Assembly: GCA_021292165.1 (NCBI GenBank)
Contig: CM037876.1
Span: 204,001,200 to 204,065,199, forward strand
Reading direction: 5' to 3'
Length of the DNA: 64,000 bases
Origin: Shinisaurus crocodilurus
Lineage: Eukaryota; Chordata; Lepidosauria; Squamata; Shinisauridae
A model generated the notes under the pieces. That model saw only the letters and a list, made by a program, of their open reading frames with translations. It did no database searches and had not been told where the DNA came from. How positions within the stretch are numbered: the first letter of the stretch is position 1; each line of letters starts with the position of its first letter. Made by a program: the position numbers and the translations under genes. Positions 35,825 through 49,100 of this stretch are shown here, one piece after another.

Positions 35825-36860
35825 GGCTTATGCCTGATAGAATTTTTATTATTATTATTATTGGACAGATGAACTAAAATAAGCCAACAATATAATTATA
35901 AGCCAACAGCCATCTCTCTAGCACAGGTGGTGATAGACTGTGTGCTCCTTTTCATCCTGCCCCAGACCCCAGTTTAATGCAAAATAAACGGTCATGGCTT
36001 TTATCACTGGGTTTCGATTAGAATCCCCTCACTATTTTAATTCAGGTATTTGTGCCTGAGAAAGGAGGAGATGGGGGGCAGAGAAACTAGGCCCAATAAG
36101 CAAAAACATGTTTGTGGATGCTTTTTCAAGATTCACATGCTGAGACCAGGTAGACTAGAGAGCCAAATCCATTAAGTGCGCTGGAAACCTTATTGCTACT
36201 CTAGTTGAGCCAAAACTCTTCTTCCCATTACAAGCCAGCAAAGGGCTAGATGCAAAAGGTCTGGATGGAAAGGGAAGGAAAAGGGTCAATTTAAGTAAAA
36301 ACAAAGACAAATCTCAATGCCCCTCCCCCCCAAAAACAACACAATATCTGCATCTTAAGCCACTTCACAAGTTAAAGTCACTTCTTATAATATTTTTTAA
36401 AATGGCAGTACCACCATCCTAGAGAGAGAGAGAGAGAGAGACAGACAGAAGGGGGCTTGCATTCAAAGACTCCCCCCCCCCCCAAGGGGGAGAGAAGCAG
36501 GCAATGAAAAAACAAACAAACTCAAAAGCAATAGCCCAACTCAAAAAATGTGGTTCTTCTCTAAAAACAGCACTCATCATCCATCTGATAGGGGAGAAAA
36601 AGAAAGAGGGGGAGGAAGAAAAATAAAATAGAACTGGTGCAACTTCTCGCCAAGGATGATGCATTTAACAAAAGCTCCATACAGTCCCATACGTCTACAT
36701 GTCCTGTGGTGGCAGCATAACTGCTTAAACTGTCATGGCTGTGTATGTCTGTATATATATACATATGCACATATACATATACATACACACAGAGAATATA
36801 GAGTATTTTTTTTTTATTTAAAAAAAGTGTTAGCATTAGTTTTGCTCCTGTTGGGAAGAC
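35825..36860 (-). other. MOB2: Putative MOB2 3' untranslated region
   Basis: The sequence after the MOB2 stop lacks recognisable mobile elements down to an AATAAA-equivalent (TTTATT on the plus strand) at 35845-35850. That signal is followed, in the minus direction, by a GT-rich stretch. This would give a 3'UTR of about 1 kb. It contains a TA/CA-rich microsatellite near 36760-36791 and a GA repeat at 36419-36441. A second AATAAA-equivalent lies only about 45 bases after the stop at 36813-36818, so a very short 3' end is also possible. Confidence 0.4.
35845..35850 (-). terminator. Candidate polyadenylation signal for MOB2
   Basis: AATAAA on the minus strand, inside a short TTA repeat (35847-35863). 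A TG/TC-rich segment lies 20-45 bases further in the minus direction. The signal is moderate because it overlaps a microsatellite. Confidence 0.35.
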
Positions 36861-37195
36861 TCATCTCTCCTTCACATGGTTCTGTGCTCCTGCGCTGCTG
36901 CTGCCGCCGCTGCTGCTGCCGCCACTACCATTGCCACTCCCATTACTGCTGCTGCTCCCGCTGCTGCTACAGAGGACCTCTGTGAGGTCGTCCATGATGG
37001 TGGTTTCTTTAGGGTCCACCAGATTGAACTCCCTGATGAATAGGATGAAGTGTATGTAGAGTGTGTTCAAATGTCCATGCAGCTCCAGAGCCAACGTTTC
37101 CTTGAAGTGTGAAGAATAGATGTGGGCCAGCACATGGAACAGGTACTTGCAAATCTTCTTCACTAGAGACTCAAAGGAGTTAGGGAATTCCTTGC
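36861..37195 (-). CDS. MOB2: MOB2 last coding exon, zinc-binding His pair and Ser/Gly tail
   Basis: This exon starts after a pyrimidine-rich acceptor ending GGCAG and finishes the split glycine codon. It encodes 110 further residues and a TGA stop at 36861-36863. AHIYSSHF supplies the two histidine zinc ligands, and LALELHGHLNTLY and MDDLTEVLC are typical of MOB2. A Ser/Gly/Asn-rich tract of about 30 residues follows, encoded by a GCTGCTGCC-like repeat read on the opposite strand (about 36890-36970), and then the conserved AQNHVKER end. The tract is longer and richer in serine than the human one as I recall it. The 15 residues that precede the exon in the open frame are intronic. Confidence 0.95.
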
Positions 37196-40100
37196 CTGCC
37201 ATGAGAAAGAGTGAAAAGAAGGGGAGAAGAGAAACCATTATGTTCAGTTGAACTCCTGACTGAAATACATTAGCTGTAAAGTAACATCTGTTCAGGCAAG
37301 ATGCTCGCTGTGCTGAATTATTCCTCTTCCTACTCCATCTGGTTCATCTCTGGTTGATAAGGCTGCAAAAGTGTTTGTTATGGTCAAATTATGACTGACT
37401 GGCTTTGGGGGAGGCCAGTGTTTCACTTTCAGCCCCCCTATCTGTACATGAACAATCCACAAGTTTTACATGGAGAACACTTTTATTCTGGCTTCATCGT
37501 CATTATACTGTCTAGTACTGTCACCACAAAAGCAACGATGTGCCCAAAGGGAATACTAGAAATATGGACATGTTTACAAGTTAGGATAATTTGGTGTGGC
37601 GGCATGGATCAAAGACCACTGAACAAGCAGCATTTAATATATATTTCAACCAATGATTAGTCACCTTTGCTTATTATAGCATTTATACATACAGAGCAGT
37701 ATCCTATACTGCCCCTACACTAGTGGAGGACAGCTAGCACAGCAGGAACTAGAGGTTTCTAAAACTAAGGGTTTCTCTTCACGGAAGAGAGCGCCACTAA
37801 CTTGCCTTGTTCTGAAAATGAGAGTTTCTGCTTATTTCATGCAAATTTCAGGAACCACTAGTTCCCGGTGCATTAGTGGTCCATTCCACTAGCATAAAAG
37901 AACTAGTGGAGGCACTATAGAGCAGCAGTATAGAAAATTGCCCATAGAATGTTTATATGCCAAAGGCAAAGAATCCTTTGGCTGCAATAGGTCTTTTCTG
38001 GGAGACAACATACCATATTTTGTGGGAAAGACATCCTCATCTGTCACTAGCTTCTGCACTGAACTCATGACGAAGTCAACATATTGAGGGGCAGTACACT
38101 TGATCTTCTTTCCCCGCTCATCATACCAGTAGTATTGTCTGTGGAGAGAATTGTCAACAGGGTAATATCTGTCCTGGATGTTTAATTCCACTGATTCACA
38201 CAAACAGGCACAAGCTGTCCTAGCAGAGCAGCTAAAAATTCCAAGTAAAGTCCTAATCCTACTGTTCACAGAGCCTAATGGTTCTACTGCCACACTGCAG
38301 TTGGTGATGTGGCACCAGGAGCTGACCTGAGGCTCAGTGTTAGGGCAGTGGCCGTTGTTTTGTCAGGGTTGAAGTGGCTGCAGTTGCTTGCTATTTGCAA
38401 AGCAGCTCCATGATAGCACACAAGGGCACTTATGCTTCTTCAGGAAGCAGATATTTGAGTGGATTGGCAGCCAGGACACTTTATGTCTGTGTCTGGTTCC
38501 TCCCCGCCCCCTTGTGGTATTTCATTCATAGACTCACAGTGGGTGGCCCACTTGCAACAGCACAGAATGCTGCTTTACCTGTGGTGGCAGAAGCTATCAC
38601 CACAACTGAAATCTAAATTTTCAGCAGCTCAGTGTGGTCATGAAGTAGTATACTGATTACAGCAGCTACTGATTTGAAAGTTTACTGTGAGAAAAAACAA
38701 ATAAATCTTCTGAGGCTACTTAGAATTTTTAGAGGAGCAATATGCAATATGCAACTGAAATAGGAGCAAGTTGCTCTTATTAACAATACTTTAAATGTAA
38801 CTATTTTGCTTCTTCCAATGTTAGCAGATGGAAATATTAATTGCCTTTAGTTCCATGTACCACTGTAAATTTATCAACCCGGTGAAACCCACACTCAATT
38901 GCATTATTCCCAGGTTAACTGCATAGGATGAGAAAATGTATACGTAAATGTTTGTTCAAGAGTTCATATTGTTCTCTTGGTTCTTGATGCAGCTTACAGT
39001 ATATATGTTGGAGCCTTTAAGTGGAATTCCCATTGTTCATTTCATGACTTGGCGCAATGACTCTTTTTGTTCACAGACTAAAGCATAAAACAAACAAGAG
39101 CAACATTTCTTCTAAAATGCCTGTGCAAATGTGAAGTCCTTAATCTGGTACCAAAAAGATTATAGTGTTGCTGCCAGTTGTGGCACTTTTGGGAAGAGCA
39201 TGCCATAATCGGGGCACCATTGCAGGAAAGTCCCTCTTCTTTGTACATACATAATGCACCTCTGCTAAAGAGGGTACTCAGGAAGGACCTTGGTTTGAAA
39301 TGAGTATTTATTATGAGTTGCATTAAGTAGAGTCACCTTGTCTCCTTTTCATGAAATGGTTTGAAATGTTATCCAGTTACTGAAGAAAAGGTGACATTAT
39401 GTCATGAAATGGATAATTTTTGAATGTTAGTGGGCAATTCTACTTAAAGGCTACAACATTTAGAAATGCAACTTAAAGTAAAGCAATATATCAACAACAC
39501 TAAGCGGCTCTCTTATTCAGATGGCAACTTAATGTGGCTTTGGATATTGTAGTTCATCTTTTGTTACTTCCAGTTTAGCCAGTGGGAGTGTGTGCTCTCA
39601 TATTCAAATTCAGGTTTGCAAGCCTTAATTATACCTGTCAGAGATTTTGCATTTGCACAATATAATAAAGTATGACCACACAACTGAATACAGAGATTTA
39701 AGCTCTCAGATTCTGTTGTTAATATGGATTGCTAAGAATATGCACAATACAAAGTTAATTTCATGTAGTAACAATTAGCTGTCAGGAGATGGCAATATAA
39801 CAGAGTTTTAGCAGCTCATTCAAGGGCAGACACAGCTGATGTTCAGCCTCAAACTAAGTCAGGGCCAAACTAGACTGGATGTAAAATGTGTTTTTCCCAT
39901 TTAATTGCCATTTTAATGGCAATAGCTGGAGGAGGGGGTGCCGATCGTTATTTTCATTGCAGCGGTGGGGGGAATTTAATTCTTTCCTCCCCTACTGTGG
40001 TCCTGACAAAAATCACTCCTTTGAAGCTACTATTTGCACTGGGAGGACATCCCCACATTGAATCCAGCAAGGATTTCCTCCTAATGCAAATGGCAGCTTC

Positions 40101-43100
40101 AGAGGGCTGATTTTCATCAGCACCACAGTAGGGGAGGGGAGGGTTATCACCCCCCCCCCACACACACACAGTTTTAAAAAATGCACATTATATATCAAGA
40201 TGCATTTAACTTCATGTCCAGCACAGTGCCATCCAGCAGAGTTGTTTCGAGTTGTAAAGAGGCTGCTTCATTCTGGGCCCGAGTAGAGAGGGGGAGTTCT
40301 CAGCAAACTGCTATGATGAGTTTGTAAAACATTTTGCTAATAAAATTGCTTGCATTCTTTCTGACTTTGACTCCACACTGAGAGCAGGCTCTGAGGTGGT
40401 GAGGCAGCTGCTTGTCCAGTTTTGATGAATGAGTTTCACCTTGTTCAGCCTGAGGATGTGGACAAGTTGCTTGGAGGAGTGAGGCCAACTACCTTTTCCT
40501 GTCTAAACATGCATAGGATTACACCCTACTCACTCTGCATTGTTTGTAAGATTTTCTCCTGCTCTTAATTCTGCTGCTTGTGATGTTTTAAAGTTTTCAT
40601 ATTGTTTTTAAAGTTTTTAATTGTTAAGTTTTTAATTGTAAGTTGCCTTGGGGGCCCTATTTGGGCTGAAAGCCAACTCATAAATTTATAAATAAAACAT
40701 ATCATAAATATGCATTATGTGGCTTTTTACCTCCCTTGATTGTTTGGAAGGATGCATACAACCAAACTTCCTTGTCCTCAACTGAGCTAGGAATGGTTTC
40801 CATTTAAGTTAATCAGTATCTCACTAAATTCTGTTGGAAGAATACACTCATATTTCCAGTTCTACAAATGGGCTTTTTAACATCCTTTAGATTTAAGGAA
40901 CAACATTCACAAGCTGTGGACCTCGATTTCCAGCCATTTTTATCATGAGCAATTACAGTTAATAAAGGTCATAGGTCCTGGAGTTAAATTTGCTCCAACC
41001 TCTAATCCTCATCACCATTACCATCAAAATAAATATAATTATATTATATTTCATCATCATCTAAATTATTTCATTTAGAATAAGACACCCCACATGCTGT
41101 TATCTCTCCCAAATGAAACTTTACATATGACAATGGGTAGCATTCTAAATATTTTTGTACTGAAGCAACATTAGCTGCCGGTCTGCACTATCATTAATGC
41201 ATGAGTCCTACAACAGGACCTCTCCATTTGTGGTCCTGTACATATGGTACCGGTAAGTGCCCTTCCTCCAAAGCACTATTGTCTAAATGAAAGGGCAGTA
41301 TTTTTACCCTTGTTCTACAGGGAACTAATTGAAATACAAACAAGTGTTTATGAAGCCCAAAAATATAAAATAACAGGTAAAGCATACTTTGGCTCTTGCA
41401 AGGAACTATTAAAAAACACATACAAAAAACCCTGTACTTCAACCCAAGTAAACAGTGGTGGAATACTTCCACATTCAGGCTGCTGGGAGGGCAAGAGAAC
41501 TGCCAGCACCAGTGAGTCACTGAGGAAGCCATAAAACAAGACTAGGCTGTATTTTCCAAAAGGGCAAGTTTCCTTTCTAACTTTCAAGACTATGCTGCTT
41601 TTGCATAATAGTTTGGAGTTCAGCAGGTAGACAGAAGTATCCTTGCCCACAGACCTGCTTATTATCTGACATTCCTCAGCCAAGTAACTTTCAGGATAGG
41701 ATTAAGAGGATTATTCCAATAGTCTCAGCCTATCCATTGCCTCTCTGCAAAGTTTATTTTCTCAAAAATCCCAGACAGAGAAAGCATAAAGGACCACCCT
41801 AATGTGACCTCACCATTCATGTTTTGGGTCTGTGAAAATACCCTGGACTAATAGGGGCAGCAAAAGTACTGAAACAGAAGAAAAGTCAGTTGCATGTCAT
41901 TCTTTGGTCAATATGAACAAAACTGAACAGTGCTGAAGTTACCAAATACAAAGATTAAGAAGCAGCAGAAGAGTCCTTTCATGAATATTGAGCATCCATG
42001 CTAAGAGCAAAATAGCTCTCTCTAATTTCATAGGTCAACAGAGCAGGAAGGTCAGGCATCACCAGAAGCTTCAATTAAGCATTTCACTGTCAAGTCCTGA
42101 TGAGCTAAAAGCTCAGTCTATGGACTCCGGGCTGGATGTCCTGTCTGCTTGGCTCCTGGGAGCTGTCCCTGACACCAAGTATTGCATTTTAGAAACAAAC
42201 CTGTACAGGCCAGGGCTTAAAGATCACACTCCTTACCTGAGGGCAGCACACACTCTCCATTATAATAGATAGCCTATAGCAGGGCTCTCCAACCTTAGGT
42301 CCCCAGATGTTGCTGGACTACAGCTCCCAGAATCCCTTGCCATTAGCCATGCTGGCTGGGTATGCTGGGAGCTGTAGGCCAGCAACATCTGGGGACCCAA
42401 GGTTGGAGAGCCCTGGCCTATAGCATACCTATTCTGGTAAATCTGCTCTGTGGCAGGATTCCCAATCTAGCTGCTGTTCTGGGCCTCGTTGAGCTCTTAG
42501 TCACTACTTCTTTCCTGTTACCTAAGTTCAGTGTATTTACTTTGCACACTTCCATCTCCGCTTTAAAACAGGAAACTATTCTTTGCAGAGCAAAGACTGA
42601 AAGAACTAGGGATTTTTAAAAAAATAAAAATTAGACTAGTACTAACCACACACATATATGAAAAAAGGTTTGCCTAGAGCAAGGTTTTCCAACCGTGGGT
42701 CCCCAGATGTTGCTGGCCTACAGCTCTCAGCATACCCAGCCAGCATGGCTAATGGCAAGGGATTCTGGGAGCTGTAGGCCAGCAACATCTGGGGACCCAA
42801 GGTATTCTAGCCCTGGCCTAGAATAAAGTAGAGCTGAATACTATGCTAGTCAAATGTTTCTCTTGAACGATAAGCAGTATTTTGAACGATCATTTTCAGA
42901 AGGATGGACAGAATCTAAGAGGTAGTATATGTACTCCACAATACTTACTTGTTCAGCTAAGTGTAACCAGAGGCCAAGCTTTAAGTTGTTTTGAGGTTTT
43001 GCACAACACTCCTTTGCAACCGACACTCGGAGAAGAGATTGAATTCCAGATGAATAGATTCTAAAAGTTCAAGCGGCCAAAGAGAACCATGACTGCCTTC

Positions 43101-46100
43101 TGGCCCAGGCAGCATAACAGGGAAGTCTTGCTTTGGACAAACTGCACGAAGAGTGCCCATTTTAGCAAGAGGGAAACTAAAGAGGAGCTCAAAATATGAA
43201 GCTTGATTTCTGGCTGTTCATGTGCTTGAACAACCCAAGCTCTAGCTCTTCTCAAAAGTGCTGCCTGAATTGACAACTCTGTAGGCTCAGTTCACCAACA
43301 GGAATCTTTGGTTAGATCTGGCCACATTTGCAGAGAGAAGATAGAAAGAGGATCACAAAGACAGGTGAATCCTATAAGAAATGCCCACCCACAAAGACAC
43401 TCTCTATTACACTATCAGTCGTCCCCTGCGCAACAGAGCTAAATGGCCACCAACGACCAAGTTACCACATCAGGCATTACCTACAACAGACACATTGCCA
43501 CTCATTGCTGAAGCATGAAATGGATATAGCAAAGGGCAGGCAATGGGTAAAACCAAAAACAGGATAGAAGCACAACCACTGCTGCAGCTGTACTGATTTG
43601 CTGCCAAGGTGCAGCTAGTTGTGGAGGATGTACTTTCTTAAAGCAGCGAAAACAAATAGCATATGGAAAGGCTGTCTGAACTGAGCAAGAGGGACAATGG
43701 AACAGACAAATGTGACCATGCTTTCCAATTCCTATATATTTTGCTTATGCTTACATAGAAGAACCTAGCTAGCAGGATTGTACTCCCCCTACACCCCACA
43801 CAAATGGGGAGAATACAAGGAATCGATCATCAAGCAACTGCATCAAGCAAAGATGCAGTTTGCAAACATGATTGTTCATCTGCTCCAGGGCACCGGGAAA
43901 ACAGTTACACTGCTTAGTTTGATCATAACAACTTAACAGCATTGCACCCAGATGCTGTTGGCTTCCTGTTATGCCCAAACAGCTGCAATTTCACTTTGGC
44001 TCTACTGATGTATCTCTGTCTTAACTAGCACTTGAATAGATGGCATTAAAATTGTCCTAATACTTTCCTTTCCATGATCTTCCAACATCTTTCCAACTTT
44101 CTAGACTGTTGTTGGCTAATATGTAGGCCACTTACCTTTTTATTTATTGTACTGTAAGTATTTTTACTCCACTCTTAGTCCATTCATAATCTAATAGCAT
44201 ACTTAAAAGCATGAAAAGAAACAGCTCCTCGTTCCATGGCAAAATTAAGACTAACCCTCTCACAAGACCCCAGCAGTTCTTAAGTGATGCAATAGCCTGG
44301 GTACACATCATTTATTACTGGGCATCTCCTTGGAAAGATCCCGTGCCCCTACATGGGAAAGGAATAGCTAGGGTAACCAGCACATCCCAGTCTGCTGTCT
44401 TCTATTTCCAGTTATCTCAGATCTACCGTATGTGAAATATTACAAAATCTCCATACAAATTATACTTTAGTATAAAAAACTGTATGCAAACCACATGCAG
44501 ATCAATGTAAACCAGTGTGCTAGTGGGCAGGGCACTGGTCTTGGACAAGGGAGACTATGGTTCAAATCCCCATTCAGCCATGAAGCTGAGTGACTGGCTC
44601 AAAAATCACCCTCTCTCTACCTAAGCCAACCCCCACGATTGAGAGGATAAAATAGGAGCTACCCTGAGCTCCTTGGAAGACAGTGGGTTATAAATAAATG
44701 AGTAATGACTGCATACTTTATGGTTTGCTAGATGTAGCATGGTGTACATGCAATGAAATAGATGCAATTACATGGAATGAAATCAGCATGGTTTTGATCT
44801 ATACCATTTCCTACACAGAAATGCATCCTATATATGACATTGGGAACATCTGAATTGGAAGCAAACTATTCACGTCAGCCTTTTCTGCCTAAGGTTGCAT
44901 GCACCTTTCCTTTAAACATGTGAGCAGCCAAATGGGTCTCAGAATATATGATGACTCATTGTTATTGCCATAGATGAGGTACAAGTTCCTGGGCACCCCT
45001 ATGCAGAAAATGAAGGAAGATTACAGACAGAATGAAACAATGGTGGTGTGCATGTGTGAACTCTCCTCAAACTCTTACTGCATTTGCTCTATTGAGTTTC
45101 TGAACCACAGTCTGCACTGGCACATGCTCAACACATTGTCAGAAGCATTCTGGGTGAGATCAGCTATGATGCATTTCAGAGCTTTAAAATCCTGAAGTAA
45201 AATAGCTTTATTTCTTCAGTCAAAATATTCTTCCTTGCGTTTTCCAGATGTTTTTGTCCTTTAAATCATGAAAGTGGAAAGCACTATTTGGGACAACTAA
45301 TTCTATGGGAATACGAGTAGGTGAAGGTTCACATGACCGAATTACTCTCTCTGCCATCTAATTTTCTATGTGAAGAAAGTTACCTTGTACAGAAGCAATT
45401 ATGTGAGTGTTCACCTAGAGTTGGAAGTGGTACAGTCAAGACACAGATTTACTACCTTATCTGCTGTTTGTAGGAACTGGGCCAGACCAGCAATGAGTTT
45501 AAAAGAGATAGAAGGAAGTGCTATTTCACATTAGGCATGACTAGGTACATTAGGTAAAGTGATGCCTCTGGTTTAACTTGCTTGTTCAATCAACATTCCA
45601 TTTGTTTGTTTGTAATGCAGTAACTCTGTTGACCATTGAGGTAGTAGAATTAAATCTGGTATACATAATCAGGACAATATTCTATGTTTTGAGGACAACT
45701 CCTGTTTAAAAAGTAACTGCAGGAAAAATCAGAGTCCTGTTCCTATTTGCCTGAATGCATGAGGGCTTAAAGTGGGTAGAGTGACAGGGCGCTGTCCCCC
45801 TCAGTTGAATCAGCAAGGTCTATTCATGTTCACTGGAATGTGAGTAGAACTCTCTGTGCAATTGCAGACCCTAATCAGGTCCATGGTCATGCTGAGAGTT
45901 CTACTTGTGTTCAGATCTTGCTGTTTTAACACAGCGAGGTCTAAACTGAGGGGGGTGGAGCCAGCATGCCAGGAGACATAGGGGGTGGGACCAGCATGCA
46001 TGGCACTGTTGCTCTACCCACTTTAAGCCCTCACGCATTCAGGCAAATGCCTGAACAGAGTTATAGAGTACAGCACAAAGTGATATCTGACTTAAAGATT

Positions 46101-49100
46101 GAGGTATTACAATGCAACATGACAGAAACATTTACAACATCAATTCCTGCATCCATTTTCAAAGGCTTGTGGTGTGTGTGCACAAAATATATTGTAGTTT
46201 AGTGTGTGCCTTGGAGACATTCTGTATTTCATGTTCAAACACAGCTCTTTTTTCAAGAGGGCAGGAATGAGTGAGGCCTTGCAAACATTGTGCTTTACTA
46301 GTTCCAACATGTTGCTGCAATGGTCAGCACCACAAATGCTTTTAAAGGAGAGTTAAGTGCATACCAGGAGAATAAGGCAAATGGCCACTGCACATGAGAG
46401 TTAGGAGTGCTTCCATGTTTTGGCACTCTAGATCCTTAACTAGCACATACTGGAGATTAACAAGAGGGACTAAACAGCACCATACAGTGCCTGTGGACTG
46501 TTCCTGTGCTATCTGGTTGAAGCCACATTCTCTGACTGATCAGCAAATAATTGTACACATGAGTGTTTTAGGAGATTTGACTCATGTTGTTTAGTCTGCT
46601 TTACAGTAGAGCATGAGTGGGGAACCTATGGCCCTTCAGATGTTCCTGGGCTACAACTTTCACCAGCTCCAGTCAGCATAGACAATGTTCAGGGATGTTG
46701 GGAGTAGTCCAACATTTGGATGTTGGGAGTAGTCCAACATTTGGAGGGCCAATCCCCACTGCTGCAGCAGGGCATGGGAACCAGGGGGTTGTGCCAAAGC
46801 CTTCACAGAAAAGGTATTTTTTAAGGAGGGGCTCAAGTGAGACCTGTAAAAAAAAAAGGTGTTGCAGTGTGGGGTGCTCTTCGTTCAGGGTTCCAATCAG
46901 CCAGCCATGCGCTCTTCCAGGATACTCTATTCCATCCCCGCTCTTCCCTAGTTTTCCATCCCACCCCCCTACCCCATCTCCAACAGTCACCTAGTATGTC
47001 ATGATCACTAAGCATGTCTAGTCCTCATTGGGCTGGTTTGGGGGTTTCTTCCCCCTTTAATTTCCTCCCCACCTAAAGATTGTATGTAATTCTTTAAACC
47101 TTGGGGTTCCCCCAAGCCTGCTGATAATTTGTGTGTGGATGGTGCTGCTTTGGCTACATAAGGATCCACACTTGGAAAATTAGTATATAGGATTTGAAGG
47201 AAGCAAGGGAGGTGGCATCACACAGGTGTCCTGGGAAGCAGTTCCAAGCATACATTGGGTAGCAAGGGAGAAAGGGCAGAGTCTTTGGAGAGCTGAGGAT
47301 GGTGGAGCTGGAGGAGCAAACATAACAAGCAGGTTAGTACCGAGATATAAGGGAAGAGAGATGGGGGTGGGGGAAGGCCATGGAGAGCTGTGAAGGTATA
47401 TACAATGAGTTTGTGATGGACTGGGGAGTGGAAGGGATTCCACTGTAGGGATTTAAGGAGGGGTGTCATACTATCAGAGTGACAAGAGAGGTGAATGACT
47501 TTGACAGCAGAGTTCTGGATAGACGTGAGAGGACCAACGTGCAGAATAGAGATGATCAGAGTGTGGACCACAGTTTTTACTGAGGGGACAGAGAGGACAA
47601 GTCATATTTTTGTGATGTTGGGCAAAAACAGAAGACCAGAGTGCAGAATAGAGATGATCAGAGTGTGGACCACAGTTTTTACTGAGGGGACAGAGAGGAC
47701 AAGTCATATTTTTGTGATGTTGGACAAGCAGAAGTGACATGGCCAGGCTATAGACTGAATATGGGGAAGAGAGGAGTCAAAGATAAAGACACATGATGTT
47801 ACATGCCTGTTCAACTGGGTGAATGATAACACTGTCAAAGGACAGGAAAAGAAAGTGCCCAAGGCAGTGCATGGAAGAGTCAGTCCAGAGGCAATGATCA
47901 AAGGAAAAAGCAAGGGCGAGGCGACGGGAAGCGGGTGGGTAGAGGGATTATCAACATGAATGTTGAAATCACTAAGGAGCAGAATGGAGGTATCATCTGA
48001 GAGAAAGGAGGCTAGCCAGGCATCAGAGTCTGAAATGAAGCCTGACAGGGAGCTAGAAGGCAATACAAAACAGCAGCACAGAGATGTAAAGGAGAATATT
48101 GCCTCACAGAATGAATTTCAATGGTAGAAAAGCAGTGAAATGGGGAGGAGGGGAAGGAGGAGGGCAGGGGCTAGAATGGGCAAGATTTGGAAAGAAGGTC
48201 GCCGTCACTACCACCACCAAGATGAGTGGTGTGGGAGAAAGAGTCATTTCCAAGGAAGTGGGCAGGAACTATGGCAGTATCAGAAGGGAGAAGCTAGTTT
48301 TCGCTGAGGGCAAGTGGCTGAGAGGAAAACATAATGGAGGATGATTTAGAAAAGCATTTTGCTACGCCACTATGCTCTGGCCCTCCCATACTGATGCCGC
48401 TCCTGGGATTGTATTCTTAACTCTTGAGTTCAAATGAAATGTCAAAGTATAGCAAGCTACACAGAAGCAGAGACAGCTGTGTTCTAGCCTTCTGAACCAA
48501 CAGTTCTCTTTTAAGAAGGCTAATGCTTTCTGCCATGCAACAGGTACATTATTACACCTCTAATTGTCCCTAGAAATTTCATGTCCAGCTAGAAACTAGA
48601 AGCATGGCTAGAAATTGTGTAAGACCCATTTGGGAATTAAAGCTCTTAGCCTTTATTAAGATTCTCCAATGTCCAACACCATTCAAAGCTATTTGCATTA
48701 CATTTTCCATATAAACTCGGCACTAACAGTGTTTTCTTCTTCTTCCAAGAGTATGATAAAGCAACAGTGCTTCCTTTCACTCTCAACAGTTCACTACTTT
48801 TAAAAAGATTTGATCAACCCCAACAGAGTGGAAGTTCCAGGAGCACAACATTTCTTTACTCCCTGAGAAACTGCCAACTCATGCCCACAACACTTCAGTG
48901 GAGGGTGTCTGCAGAATGGCCTGGTGCCCAGCTCTCATTCCTGAGGTAAAGAAGATCCCCCAGGCTAGCAGTTCAAAACTGCCCTTTCATACTTCTGTGC
49001 TGCTTTTTGTGGCATTTGAGTAACATAGCCAAGATGCAGAACTCCGCTCAGACCACTAGAACTGCAGGCCTAGGAGAAATCTGAAGGTGTGGATTTTTTT

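Noticed and set aside
48099..48344. 81-codon plus-strand frame with a Gly-rich start
   Set aside because: It is antisense to what looks like the 5' part of the L2-like LINE.
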